The notes under the pieces: model-generated
Told to the model about the DNA's origin: nothing
What the model saw: the letters and a program-made list of their open reading frames with translations, nothing else
The model's database searches: none
Assembly (NCBI RefSeq): GCF_000344295.2
Contig: NZ_AOTD01000211.1
Coordinates: 1-64,000 of the forward strand
Direction: 5' to 3'
DNA from: Campylobacter showae CC57C
Lineage (GTDB): Bacteria; Campylobacterota; Campylobacteria; Campylobacterales; Campylobacteraceae
Length of the DNA stretch: 64,000 nt
Shown here: positions 52,646 to 61,611 of the stretch, piece after piece
Layout of the letters: every line of letters begins with the position of its first letter
How positions within the stretch are numbered: position 1 is the first letter of the stretch
Translations under genes and position numbers: made by a program

Positions 52646-53189
52646 AAATTTTCCTTTTAATTTTTTAGGAGATTATAGCGAGTTTTGGCTTATTTGGAGT
52701 ATTAAGGATGATTTGGCGATAAATTTGCGACTTCTTTTTTGAGCGCTTTTTACCTACCGAGACCCGCACCTTGAAAACGTAAAATTTAACTCCATCAAAT
52801 TTACAAACATGCGGCGCGACAGCGCTAACGCACCCCTTGAACGTACAGTGGGGATGGTGGAGTTTTCTGCGTCGCTGCGCTAGCAGCTACAAGCCAGACC
52901 GTAAGTAGAGCCCCTTCCGCCGCCCAAAAAAATAAAAAGCTTGACAGAAAAGAGAGCTTTTGCTTTACGGCACTCGTTTTGTACTCGCACCCCCTCTTGG
53001 CACATAAAAGTAAAGAGATTTAAGGCAAGTTAAGGGTTTGACATCAAATTTAAAAACCAAATTTAGCACTTTCAAGATGCAGGTCTGGGTGAGTAAAATT
53101 TAAAGTAAAGCCAAAAATAGGGCGCAAATTTACAAATTTAAAATGCGCCGAATTTGACTAGCAAATTTGACCGCCAGGCGGCGGCAAAT
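52646..53189. other. 544-base gap with no gene
   Basis: No supported gene. Holds the galU promoter region and, at the flavodoxin end, GACCGCCAGGCGGCGG, a GC-rich inverted word that may terminate the heme operon. The part around 52800-52930 is more GC-rich than usual intergenic DNA here and may be a gene remnant. Confidence 0.4.
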
Positions 53190-53699
53190 TTATATCCCTT
53201 TAAACGCCGCCTTCGCATTTTCTAGGTCGTTTGCATCAGGGTGAGTTGCGGCTCTAGCCCATCTGGCTTCGCGCTCTGGAGTTACGGCGTAGCGCGGGTC
53301 GTTAGGCGCTGCTTCGCCCATTTTGCGTAGCTGCTCGATGACTTTTGGATCGATCGCGCCTTGACAGTAAAACTCGCGTAAAATTTCATTTTCGCCCTCG
53401 CGTAGCACGACTTTTGCCTTTTCTAGGCAGTTCATCGCGTGCTCGTGCTCAGGATCCATCCCTAGCGTCATGAACAGGCCGACTTTTTTGCCCTTTATCT
53501 CTCGCAAAAAGCGTTTAAATTTAGGCTCGGCATCGCCCTTATCGACGTAAAATCCAAGCGCGATAAAGTCGTAGCCGTCCAAATTTAGGTGTAGATTCTC
53601 GCTAAATTTGACCGCCTCGCAGCCAAGCTCGTTTGCGATGGCAAGACCGACTTTCTCGGTATTTCCAGTCGCGCTCGTGTAGATAACTATTTTTTTCAT
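53190..53699 (-). CDS. flavodoxin-family protein, likely partner of the radical SAM enzyme
   Basis: 169 residues. N-terminal FMN phosphate loop Y-T-S-A-T-G-N-T-E-K-V, then I-A-L-G-F-Y-V-D-K-G-D-A and G-L-F-M-T-L-G. It has a C-terminal tail (~45 residues, R-E-A-R-W-A-R-A) beyond a bare flavodoxin. Overlaps the radical SAM gene by 4 nt. In the Fusobacterium hmu operon a flavodoxin (HmuF) works with the heme-cleaving radical SAM enzyme HmuW, so an electron-donor or heme-reducing role is a reasonable inference. Confidence 0.8.
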   Translation of the reverse strand: MKKIVIYTSATGNTEKVGLAIANELGCEAVKFSENLHLNLDGYDFIALGFYVDKGDAEPKFKRFLREIKGKKVGLFMTLGMDPEHEHAMNCLEKAKVVLREGENEILREFYCQGAIDPKVIEQLRKMGEAAPNDPRYAVTPEREARWARAATHPDANDLENAKAAFKGI

Positions 53700-54919
53700 T
53701 CAAAGTCCTTTTGTGAGATATTTGCTACTTCGGTGCCGATCGACATACCCCAAAATACGCCGTCGGTCGTGTAGTTTAAAAAGCCGTTTTCTATGTGCAT
53801 ATAGCCTTTGCTTTCGCATTTTTTGAAAAACTCCATTAGCGCGCTAAAGGTCTCGTCGCTAACTAGGCTTTTTACCTGCGCGAGGTCGATTTTTGGGTAC
53901 ATAAAGAGGCTTTTTAGCCGCGCTTCGGCACGCTGTTTATCGTCTACTTTGTTTATCATACGCATTTTTTCTTTAGCGTTATATATGTCGTAGTAGCCTC
54001 GCCTTCCGCCAGAGCCTCTTCCTAGCGGCAGTATATCGGCGCCCTCGTGGCTTAGGCGGATATATTGATAGCGGTCGCGGCCGATGCGGTTAAATTTAGT
54101 ATGCTCTAGCACCTCGTAGTTGCCCGTGCCTAGCAGCTTTTCAAAGAAAGCGTTGTGCAGCTTATGCTCGTAGTTCACGTCGTAGTAGTCCTGCGAGACC
54201 GTCTTTGCGAGCTCTGATTTCTCAAAAAGCTGAAGCGAATAAAAGCTCGTGCTGTCGATCTTTAGCTCGTCTACTAGGCGAGCGTCTTCTAGCACTTCGT
54301 CTATCGTTTGCTCAGGGTAGTTAAAGATAACGTCCGTGCAAACCATGCCGCTAAAATTTTGCCTGATCATTTTTAGATGCTCTATCGCGCCTTTTTTGTC
54401 GTGGACGCGGTTTAGCAGTTTGCGACCTTTGTCCGAAAATGTCTGCACGCCGATGCTAAAGCGGTTTACGCCTAGGCTTTCTAGTAGGCGCACTTTGCTC
54501 AAATTTAGATTATGCAGCGTGGTTTCTAGACTAAATTCGCAGTCGTCCGAGATATTAAAATTTGAGCGCAGAGCCGTGATAACCGGCTCTAGGTGCTTTT
54601 CTTTTAGTATCGTCGGAGTCCCGCCGCCAAAATAGACGCTGCGGATATTTTTAGCTTGTAGATACGGGAATTTACCGTATTTCTCGATCTCGCCCAGCAG
54701 ATACTGCGTGTAGCTGTCTAGCTCGTCTTCTAGCTTCGTGCGGTTCATCGAGCAAAACGAGCAGATATTATCGCAAAAAGGCACGTGGATGTATATCACG
54801 CCGTCCTTTTGCGTCGGTAGCTCCTCGGTTAAAAATTTCTCGACCTCGGCGTTAGTCGCCATCTTTATCTTTTTAGGACGCGTCGGTCCGGCGTGCCCTT
54901 TTTGCCTGGTTTCAAACAT
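53696..54919 (-). CDS. HutW/ChuW-like radical SAM enzyme (anaerobic heme utilisation)
   Basis: 407 residues. SAM-cluster motif C-D-N-I-C-S-F-C (CxxxCxxC) after Y-I-H-V-P-F, then Y-F-G-G-G-T-P-T, S-L-E-T-T-L-H, N-R-F-S-I-G-V-Q-T-F and D-V-I-F-N-Y-P-E-Q-T, all of the HemN/HutW class, with the HemN-like C-terminal domain. ChuW opens heme without oxygen, giving anaerobilin. Coproporphyrinogen dehydrogenase (HemN) is the alternative, but the CxxxCxxC lacks HemN's extra C-x-C and the gene sits in a TonB/ABC heme-type operon. Start has GGAGGAATAG. Confidence 0.78.
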   Translation of the reverse strand: MFETRQKGHAGPTRPKKIKMATNAEVEKFLTEELPTQKDGVIYIHVPFCDNICSFCSMNRTKLEDELDSYTQYLLGEIEKYGKFPYLQAKNIRSVYFGGGTPTILKEKHLEPVITALRSNFNISDDCEFSLETTLHNLNLSKVRLLESLGVNRFSIGVQTFSDKGRKLLNRVHDKKGAIEHLKMIRQNFSGMVCTDVIFNYPEQTIDEVLEDARLVDELKIDSTSFYSLQLFEKSELAKTVSQDYYDVNYEHKLHNAFFEKLLGTGNYEVLEHTKFNRIGRDRYQYIRLSHEGADILPLGRGSGGRRGYYDIYNAKEKMRMINKVDDKQRAEARLKSLFMYPKIDLAQVKSLVSDETFSALMEFFKKCESKGYMHIENGFLNYTTDGVFWGMSIGTEVANISQKDFE

Positions 54920-55693
54920 CTATTCCTCCGTTTTGAACTCGTAAGGTTTGGTAATTATACAATGCGAAATATTTTTTAATGCTTTAATTTCTAATTCCTT
55001 TGTTATTTTCACCGCTTCGTCGTTAAAAATTTTGTTTTTCCCGCGAACGGCGACGATCTGTATCTGTCCGTCAAATTTAAAATCGACCTCGACCTTAAAC
55101 GTCCCGCTTAGCCGCAGCATGATCGCTTTTTTGGGGTATTTGGCCTCAGGCTCGCGCGCCACGGTAAAGCCGACGCCCTCTTTGCACGCGTTTTGCTCTT
55201 TTGCTTCGCCGTTATTTTGCGCGGCGGGTTGCTTTGCGGGAGTTAAATTTGAGCTAGGCTGCGCGCTTTGCTCGGCGGGTAAATTTTGAGTCGGCGCGGG
55301 CGCGAGTGTGGGTTCAAATTTAGGCTCGTCTTTTACCGCTTGCGCGGGCTTTGGCGAGATTTGTTTTTTTATTTTCGGTTTTGGCGGTTGCTTTTTCTCC
55401 TCCTTGGGTTTTATGGGTTCGCTCTTTACCGGCTTTGGCTCGGGTCGTAAAATTTCTGGTTGCGGCTCGGGCTCAAATTTGACCGGCTCGGGCTGCGTTT
55501 CTTTCGGCCTTTCAAATGGCTCGGCGCTTTGAGGCGGCACGTACTCTCTAGTCTCTTTACTAGGCTCTTCTTGCGTCAAATTTAGCTTTATATTTATCGT
55601 TTCTTGCGGTTTTGCGCTCTCTATTGGGCGCGAGTTTAACGGCAAAAAAAGCAGAGCTAAATTTAAGACGAGCGAGACTAGAAAATAACGCAT
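54920..55693 (-). CDS. tonB: TonB energy-transducing protein
   Basis: 257 residues: one N-terminal membrane helix (MRYFLVSLVLNLALLFLPL), a long Pro/Glu/Lys spacer (residues ~35-130, many E-P-x-P and K-P), and the C-terminal TonB domain with E-A-K-Y-P-K-K-A-I-M-L-R-L-S-G. Carries proton-motive energy from ExbBD to the receptors. Overlaps the binding-protein stop by one base and ends next to the radical SAM start. Confidence 0.9.
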   Translation of the reverse strand: MRYFLVSLVLNLALLFLPLNSRPIESAKPQETINIKLNLTQEEPSKETREYVPPQSAEPFERPKETQPEPVKFEPEPQPEILRPEPKPVKSEPIKPKEEKKQPPKPKIKKQISPKPAQAVKDEPKFEPTLAPAPTQNLPAEQSAQPSSNLTPAKQPAAQNNGEAKEQNACKEGVGFTVAREPEAKYPKKAIMLRLSGTFKVEVDFKFDGQIQIVAVRGKNKIFNDEAVKITKELEIKALKNISHCIITKPYEFKTEE

Positions 55694-56514
55694 TATTTGC
55701 TTAGCATCTCGTAAAATTTATCTACGGCTTCGCCTATGCGAGGCGTTCCTCTAAGTAGCAGCGAGGAGGGCACGGTGAGTACTTTGCCGTTTTTTGCGGC
55801 GGTCGTTTTTTTAAGCACCGGATTTTGTTTTAGGAAATTTTCGCCGTCGCCGCCCATACCGCCGATAACGACGATGTAGTCTGGATTTTGCGATAAGATA
55901 AACTCGGTCGAGACGATCGGAGTTGAGCCCTCTACGCTATCGGCGATGTTTTTTAGTCCGAGTTTGGTAAAGATATCGCCCGGCAGCGTCTTTGAGCTAA
56001 AGCCCGTAAGCGGCGTCGAGGAAAATACCGCTAGTATCTTTTTGCCCTTTACCTCGCTGTTTGCAAAAGAGTCGATTTTGGATTTTATCTCGCTTACGAC
56101 TTCGCTCGCTTTTTGCTCTTTGCCTGTTACTTTGCCGATTTCTTCGATATTTTTGTAGATATCGCCGACGCTATCTGCTTTTAGCGTGAGGGTTTTTAGG
56201 TTAAATTTAGCAAGGCTCTCGTTTACGTTTGCCGAGTGAAAGCTGGTGATAACAAGATCGGGCTTTAGCTCGACGATCTGCTCGATATTTGGCTTTGTGT
56301 ACGTGCCTACGCTTTTTAGCTTTACGGTTTGATCCTCGGGCCAAATTTTAGAAAACTGAAGCGTAGCGATGGCCGCTAGCTGATCCTGCGCGCCTAGCAT
56401 ATAGACTATCTCGACGACTGATGGGTCTAGTACGACTAGTTTTTTGGGCGCGTTTGCGGTTAAATTCGCCAAAAGACAACCGGCTGCAAGTAAAAGTGCG
56501 GCTATTTTTTTCAT
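55693..56514 (-). CDS. periplasmic heme/iron-complex binding protein of ABC transporter
   Basis: 273 residues from the ATG at 56514 (AAAGGATTTTCT upstream; an in-frame start five codons earlier is less likely). Signal peptide M-K-K-I-A-A-L-L-L-A-A-G-C-L-L-A-N. BtuF/HmuT-type lobes: V-V-L-D-P-S-V-V-E-I-V-Y-M-L-G near the N-terminus, K-P-N-I-E-Q-I-V-E-L-K-P-D-L-V-I and P-D-Y-I-V-V-I-G-G. Cargo (heme, siderophore or cobalamin) is not decided by sequence; the operon favours heme. Confidence 0.85.
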   Translation of the reverse strand: MKKIAALLLAAGCLLANLTANAPKKLVVLDPSVVEIVYMLGAQDQLAAIATLQFSKIWPEDQTVKLKSVGTYTKPNIEQIVELKPDLVITSFHSANVNESLAKFNLKTLTLKADSVGDIYKNIEEIGKVTGKEQKASEVVSEIKSKIDSFANSEVKGKKILAVFSSTPLTGFSSKTLPGDIFTKLGLKNIADSVEGSTPIVSTEFILSQNPDYIVVIGGMGGDGENFLKQNPVLKKTTAAKNGKVLTVPSSLLLRGTPRIGEAVDKFYEMLSK

Positions 56515-56544
56515 AGAAAATCCTTTCAAATTTGATTTGTAAAT

Positions 56545-57312
56545 TTATCGCTTTACGGGCACGACGAACGGCATCCCGTCGTGTTCTAAAATTTCGCAGT
56601 TTAGTCCGTAGATTTCATACAAAATTTCTTTCGTATAAAGCTGCTTTGCCGTGCCTGCGTAGCGTATCTCGCCGTCTTTTAGCATCACGAGCTCGTCGCA
56701 AAACATAGCCGCTAAATTTAGATCGTGTAGCACGGCTACGGAGAGTAAATTTAGCTCTCTAGTCAAATTTTCGCAGATCTTTAGCATCTGAACCCCGTAG
56801 TTTAGATCTAGCGCGCTCGTAGGCTCGTCAAGAAGCAAAATCTTTGGCTCGCTAACTAGCGCTCTAGCTAGCAGCACCCGCTGAAATTCGCCGCCGCTTA
56901 AGGAGTGGGCGCTGCGTTTAGCAAACCTTTCCACGTCAAGCAGACGCATGATCTCGTAGGTTTTGGCTACGTCGTTTGCGTCGTATCCGCTAAACTGGCT
57001 TTTTAGATGGCAAAAGCGCCCCGTTAGCACGATATCCTCGACCGTTAGCGGCATACTTAGAACCGTTTTTTGCGGCACGAAGCCTAAAATTTTAGCCAAC
57101 TCTTTTAGCGAATAATCCTCCAGCTTTTTGTTTTCTAGCGTGATCACGCCGCTATTTGGCGATAAAATTCTTAGGATATTTTTTAAAAGAGTGGATTTGC
57201 CGCATCCGTTTGGACCCAAAATCCCTACGAACCTACCGTTTTTGAGGCTTAAATTTACGTTTTTTAGTATCTCTTTTTTGCCGTAGCTAAAGCATAGTTT
57301 TTCTACTTTCAC
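56545..57312 (-). CDS. ABC transporter ATPase for heme/siderophore uptake
   Basis: 255 residues. Walker A G-P-N-G-C-G-K-S-T, Q-loop F-V-P-Q-K-T, signature L-S-G-G-E-F-Q-R-V, Walker B I-L-L-L-D-E-P-T-S-A-L-D and H-loop V-L-H-D-L-N-L-A. FecE/HmuV type. One base after the permease stop. Confidence 0.92.
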   Translation of the reverse strand: MKVEKLCFSYGKKEILKNVNLSLKNGRFVGILGPNGCGKSTLLKNILRILSPNSGVITLENKKLEDYSLKELAKILGFVPQKTVLSMPLTVEDIVLTGRFCHLKSQFSGYDANDVAKTYEIMRLLDVERFAKRSAHSLSGGEFQRVLLARALVSEPKILLLDEPTSALDLNYGVQMLKICENLTRELNLLSVAVLHDLNLAAMFCDELVMLKDGEIRYAGTAKQLYTKEILYEIYGLNCEILEHDGMPFVVPVKR

Positions 57313-57313
57313 C

Positions 57314-58294
57314 TTATATGCTCCTGCTTGAACGGATAGCTAAAAATAGAAAAAACGGAGCGCCGAAAAACGCCGTAACTACGCCTATAGGCACCTCGGT
57401 CGGGCTTAGGACGCTTTTGCCTATCGTGTCGCAGGCTAGCAGGAAAAGCCCGCCCGCAAAGGCGCTAATGGGTATCAAAACGATGTTGCTCGAGGTCTTT
57501 AGTATCATGCGCAAGGTATGCGGGATGATGAGCCCCACAAAGCCTATCATGCCCGTAAACGCGACCGAAAACGCCACGGCTAAGGATGAAACGATAAGTA
57601 GGCGTTTTTTCATCTTTTCGACATCCACGCCTAGACTTTGAGCCTCTTCGTCGCCGCTTAGGATGACGTTTAGCTCAAAACGCTTAAAGTAAAAATACGC
57701 CATAGATAGCACGAGAGGAACGCTGATGTATGCGATCTTTTCCCAGTTGGCAGAGCCTACGTAGCCCATCATCCACGCTACTATCTTAAAACTATCCTCG
57801 CCGATGAGGTAGGTCGCAAAGCTCGTAAATGCGCCCAAAAACGACGAAAACGCGATACCGATAATAAGAAGCGTGGCGATGGATTTGCCTTTTTTAGAGA
57901 GTTTAAAAATGAGCACCGAAAGTATCGCCGCGCTAAAAAAGGCAAACACGCCGTAGTAAAAATCGGGAAGCTTTAAAAGATAAGCCGCCACGGCGCCAAA
58001 GGTCGCGGCGGAGGCGATGCCGATGATGTAGGGATCGGCTAACGGGTTTAAAAACACGCTTTGTACGACGACGCCAGAGCTTGCTAAAAGCATGCCGATT
58101 AAAAAGGCCATTATGACGCGCGGCAAGCGAATTTCTAGCAAGATCGTTTCTTTTATCTCGTCTATCTCGCCGCCGCTTGCAAATTTGATTATATCTTGCC
58201 ACGAGATATCGGCTCCGCCGAGGCTAAGCGAAAATATAAAAAGCAGCGCCGTAAGCGCCGCCAAAACCGCCGTAACTCCGTTTTTAGTAGGCAT
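57314..58294 (-). CDS. FecCD-family ABC permease
   Basis: 326 residues, about ten membrane helices. Typical stretches are L-E-I-R-L-P-R-V-I-M-A-F-L-I-G, the loop N-P-L-A-D-P-Y-I-I-G and F-V-G-L-I-I-P-H-T-L-R. BtuC/HmuU class; moves the chelate or heme into the cytosol. Start overlaps the receptor stop by 11 nt, so coupled. Confidence 0.92.
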   Translation of the reverse strand: MPTKNGVTAVLAALTALLFIFSLSLGGADISWQDIIKFASGGEIDEIKETILLEIRLPRVIMAFLIGMLLASSGVVVQSVFLNPLADPYIIGIASAATFGAVAAYLLKLPDFYYGVFAFFSAAILSVLIFKLSKKGKSIATLLIIGIAFSSFLGAFTSFATYLIGEDSFKIVAWMMGYVGSANWEKIAYISVPLVLSMAYFYFKRFELNVILSGDEEAQSLGVDVEKMKKRLLIVSSLAVAFSVAFTGMIGFVGLIIPHTLRMILKTSSNIVLIPISAFAGGLFLLACDTIGKSVLSPTEVPIGVVTAFFGAPFFLFLAIRSSRSI

Positions 58295-60356
58295 ACTTAA
58301 ACTCTACGTAGTAGTTTCTCTCGTCGGCGGGCTCGTATATGTCCTCTAGCTCGCTTTGATAGGCGTTGTATTTTTTGTTGAATAAATTTTTAACTCCCGC
58401 AGATACTGAAAATCCGCCTTTAAATTTATACTTCGCCCCAAGATCCACTAGCGTTCTGGATACGGTTTGCGTCTCGTAGCCGGATATATCCGTTACGCCA
58501 GAGTAGATCGCTCTTTTTAGCTTTGATAGGTATTTGACGTCAAGGAGTAAATTTAGATCCTTGATCGGCTCGTAGTCGATGCTAGCGACAAATTTGCTCT
58601 TTTGTACGGTCGGCACTTCCATGCCTTTGTTGTTACCTTTTTTAAATTCGGCTTTTACGTAGGAGAATGTCTGGCTGGTTTTTAGATTGTCTAAAATTTG
58701 CTGTTCGGCGTAGAGTTCGGCTCCGTATCTCCTGACGTCGTCTAAATTTATAAAAAACCAACCGTCGGTTATGTTATTTGTGAGCGTTCTGGTGTAGATT
58801 TCGTTTTTCGTATCGGTTAAAAACACGGTTGCGCTTATGAAATTATTATAGATCATATCTCTCACGCCAAGCTCGTAGGTTTGGTAGGTTTCGGATTTTA
58901 GATTGTTTACTACGTAGTCGGTTCTGTTTGGCTTGTCTACGAACTGAACTGGCGATGGTGAGACGAAGCCGCGTTCAAATTTAAAATAAACGTTGCCGGT
59001 GTCTGAGTACTTAAAGCTAGGCGTTATCTCAAAGGCGTGGTTGTCCGAGTTTTTCTTGCCTTTAAAGGACGAATCGCTAACTATCGTCCTGCCCGGCGTC
59101 ATCTTTACGACGGAGTGTGAGCGTCTATCCATATCGTTTCTAGCTAGCTCAAGTCTATATCCCGCGCTCAAAGAAAACTGATCGGTGAAGTCGTGCTTTT
59201 CTAGTACGTAAAACGAATGCGTTTTCTTTTCTACGTCAAATTTGGTCGTGACGTCGGCGCTTACCGTGATAGGTCCGCGTCTGCTCGTAGATTTCGAGAG
59301 TATAGATCTTTTGGCCTCTTGTCTTAAAAAGTCGTAGCCGAATATAAAATCTCCGCTGCCGTAGCCGTATTTGCCCTTAAATTTAGCTCCGGCTTGTTTG
59401 TCGGTTAGCCCTAGTGATCCGCTGCCGCCGTCTTTGTAGGCGCTATAGGAGTCCATGGTTAGTTTTTGATAATAAGGCGATAGATTAAACGTCAGCGCGT
59501 CGTTTAAATTTATAGAGTAGTCGGCGTTTACGCTAACTCTTTTGTTTAGATAGTCGGTTTTGCTTGATCCCGCTTGTCTTCTGTCTTGCTCTAGCTGAGC
59601 TTTGCTTAGAGCGCCGGTGGTGCGGCTTTTGTCTTTAAAATAGCTTGAGTTTATAGATAGCGCCTGATCGTCCGTTATCTGATAGGTTAGGCCGCCAGAG
59701 AGGTAGTCCTCTTTGGTTTTATCCCCGCGTCTATATCCGTTTGAGTCCGATTTTTTCGCGTTTAGTTTCAAAGATAGCGCGTCAGTTACTCCGCCTCCCA
59801 CGTTTAGGGATACGTCTTTATACGAGTAGGAGGCGAGCTTGCTAGATACGCCGGCGTAAAATTTCTTTTTACTCTTTTTGGTGATGATATTTATCACGCC
59901 TCCCATCGTGCCGCTACCGTATAGCACGGTGCCGCCTCCCGGGACTATCTCTATCCTATCTACGTCCTCGATAGGTATCATATCTACGGGGATCCTAGTA
60001 GGCGTAGTGTCGATCATGTTTAAAGCGACGCCGTCCACCATCACCTTTACGGTCGTGGTCGATCTAGCCGACGAGCTCCTCCTGGAGCCTTGTCCGCGCA
60101 TATCTACGTTGTTGCCGTTTAGGCTGACGCCCGGAGCCTTTTCTAGCGCTTCTTTGATATCGCGGTATCCTCTATCCTCTATCTCTTTTGCGGTTATTAC
60201 CGTTACGTTTCTAACCTCGTCTTTTAGCGCGCTCTCAAAGCCCGTCGTAGTTATGACGGTGGCGTCTAGTCTAGTGGAGCTATCCTCCGCGGCATATAAA
60301 TTTAGGCAAGCTATCAGCGAAAGCGCGATAGCTCCTTGGCTTGATTTGGCAATCAT
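58284..60356 (-). CDS. TonB-dependent outer-membrane receptor 1
   Basis: 690 residues; signal peptide to N-L-Y-A-A. Plug domain with D-A-T-V-I-T-T-T-G-F-E-S-A as TonB box, then N-G-N-N-V-D-M-R-G-Q-G-S and G-G-G-T-V-L-Y-G-S-G-T-M-G-G-V-I-N-I-I-T. A 22-strand barrel ends in Y-Y-V-E-F-K-Y-A-Y. I see no classic FRAP/NPNL heme motif, so the ligand may be heme or a siderophore. Good ribosome site (CAAGGAGAATAACC). 50 bases after exbD. Confidence 0.92.
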   Translation of the reverse strand: MIAKSSQGAIALSLIACLNLYAAEDSSTRLDATVITTTGFESALKDEVRNVTVITAKEIEDRGYRDIKEALEKAPGVSLNGNNVDMRGQGSRRSSSARSTTTVKVMVDGVALNMIDTTPTRIPVDMIPIEDVDRIEIVPGGGTVLYGSGTMGGVINIITKKSKKKFYAGVSSKLASYSYKDVSLNVGGGVTDALSLKLNAKKSDSNGYRRGDKTKEDYLSGGLTYQITDDQALSINSSYFKDKSRTTGALSKAQLEQDRRQAGSSKTDYLNKRVSVNADYSINLNDALTFNLSPYYQKLTMDSYSAYKDGGSGSLGLTDKQAGAKFKGKYGYGSGDFIFGYDFLRQEAKRSILSKSTSRRGPITVSADVTTKFDVEKKTHSFYVLEKHDFTDQFSLSAGYRLELARNDMDRRSHSVVKMTPGRTIVSDSSFKGKKNSDNHAFEITPSFKYSDTGNVYFKFERGFVSPSPVQFVDKPNRTDYVVNNLKSETYQTYELGVRDMIYNNFISATVFLTDTKNEIYTRTLTNNITDGWFFINLDDVRRYGAELYAEQQILDNLKTSQTFSYVKAEFKKGNNKGMEVPTVQKSKFVASIDYEPIKDLNLLLDVKYLSKLKRAIYSGVTDISGYETQTVSRTLVDLGAKYKFKGGFSVSAGVKNLFNKKYNAYQSELEDIYEPADERNYYVEFKYAY

Positions 60357-60406
60357 GGTTATTCTCCTTGGTTAAATTTACAGGGAGATAAAACTAGGCT
60401 CATTTT

Positions 60407-60829
60407 CTATCCTTTGGGCTTTTTCTTGATATTTAGCTCGACGTTTTGCGTGCCGTTATCTTTTAAAATAGAGATCAAATTTACGACCTCGCCGTAGTTT
60501 ATCGCTTCATCTGCGTTTAGTTTGATGCTCTCTTTTTGTTTTGGGGTCAAATTTGCGATTTGAGCGGCTAGATCTGCTAAATTTAAGCTTTTTTGCTCGC
60601 CGCCTACGCTCAAAAGCACTTCGCCGCTAAGCATATAAAAAACCTCGACGTTTTTGGTATCTTTTTCGTCTAAATTTGACGCGCTTTGGGGCAGGGCGAT
60701 GTCGATGTGGGCAAATTTGTTAAAAGATGTTGTAACCATAAAAAATAGCAAAAGCACGAATATCACGTCGATCAAATTTAGCATCGAGATGCCGGCGTAT
60801 CTGGCTTTATCTCTGCAGACATACTTCAC
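60407..60829 (-). CDS. exbD: ExbD biopolymer transport protein
   Basis: 140 residues from a GTG at 60829, chosen for AAAGGAGAAGCT just before it. One membrane helix with the essential Asp in S-M-L-N-L-I-D-V-I-F-V-L-L, then a periplasmic domain. Starts 23 bases inside the end of exbB. Confidence 0.9.
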   Translation of the reverse strand: MKYVCRDKARYAGISMLNLIDVIFVLLLFFMVTTSFNKFAHIDIALPQSASNLDEKDTKNVEVFYMLSGEVLLSVGGEQKSLNLADLAAQIANLTPKQKESIKLNADEAINYGEVVNLISILKDNGTQNVELNIKKKPKG

Positions 60830-61436
60830 AGCTTCTCCTTTCAAAACTGCGGCCAAACAGGCTCATAATGCGGTTTAGATCGTTTAGGATGAAATCTATC
60901 TTTTTGCTAATCATAAGAAAAAATATCACGCAAGGAATCGCCACTATAAGCCCAAAAGCCGTCGTGTAAAGCGCCTCGGAGATACCGACTGCTACGAGCG
61001 GAGCGTCCACTCCGCCGCTAAGTCCGCTAAAGGCCTTTATCATACCGACTATCGTGCCAAGCAACCCTAGCTGCGGGCTCGCGCTAGCGCAAAGGCCCAG
61101 TATCCACGTGCGCCGCTCAAGCGAGGTTAGCTGCATAGATACGGCCTCCTCGGCGATGTAGTCGATCTGCGTTTTGCTAGCGCCTTCGCCTAAATTTTCC
61201 GCGACGAAAAGCGCGGTTTTGGCAAGCGAGTTTTTGTAGCCTTTGCAAAATTCTTTGATTTTTGCGTAGTCGCCTTCTAAAATGAGATTGCAAAGCTTGA
61301 TCTTAAACGAACTAGTCGCGTCTATCTCGGTAAATAAAAAATACGCTCCCTTTTCAAGAAGCACCGCAACACCGAGCACCGAGAGGCAAAATATCGGCCA
61401 CATAAATATACCGCCGACTTCTATATACTCAAACAT
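60807..61436 (-). CDS. exbB: ExbB/MotA-TolQ-family proton channel protein
   Basis: 209 residues from the ATG at 61436 (AGGATTAAA before it). Three membrane helices; the conserved region R-T-W-I-L-G-L-C-A-S-A-S-P-Q-L-G-L-L-G-T-I-V-G-M-I is the usual TolQ/ExbB loop and helix. First gene of the nine-gene iron/heme operon that runs to 53190. Confidence 0.9.
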   Translation of the reverse strand: MFEYIEVGGIFMWPIFCLSVLGVAVLLEKGAYFLFTEIDATSSFKIKLCNLILEGDYAKIKEFCKGYKNSLAKTALFVAENLGEGASKTQIDYIAEEAVSMQLTSLERRTWILGLCASASPQLGLLGTIVGMIKAFSGLSGGVDAPLVAVGISEALYTTAFGLIVAIPCVIFFLMISKKIDFILNDLNRIMSLFGRSFERRSCEVCLQR

Positions 61437-61443
61437 TTTAATC

Positions 61444-61460
61444 CTAATATTAATTATCAA
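61444..61460 (-). promoter_or_regulatory. possible Fur box before exbB
   Basis: TGATAATTAATATTA on the minus strand matches the left half of the 7-1-7 Fur consensus exactly and the right half only partly. Lies 10-25 bases before the exbB start. Confidence 0.4.
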
Positions 61461-61611
61461 AAGCGGTTTATTATACCGCCGCTATCATTAATCGGTAATA
61501 AAATTTGACGAAATTTCATAGCGTTAGATAACAAAATCCAAATAACGTTTCGCAGGGAAACGCAGCGCCTAAAAGATAAAATTTAGGGCACAAAGCCCTA
61601 AATTTAACGGT

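Noticed and set aside
53696-54919. Calling the radical SAM gene hemN
   Set aside because: It has only the CxxxCxxC cluster motif without HemN's extra Cys and sits in an uptake operon; HutW/ChuW-like fits better, though not proven.
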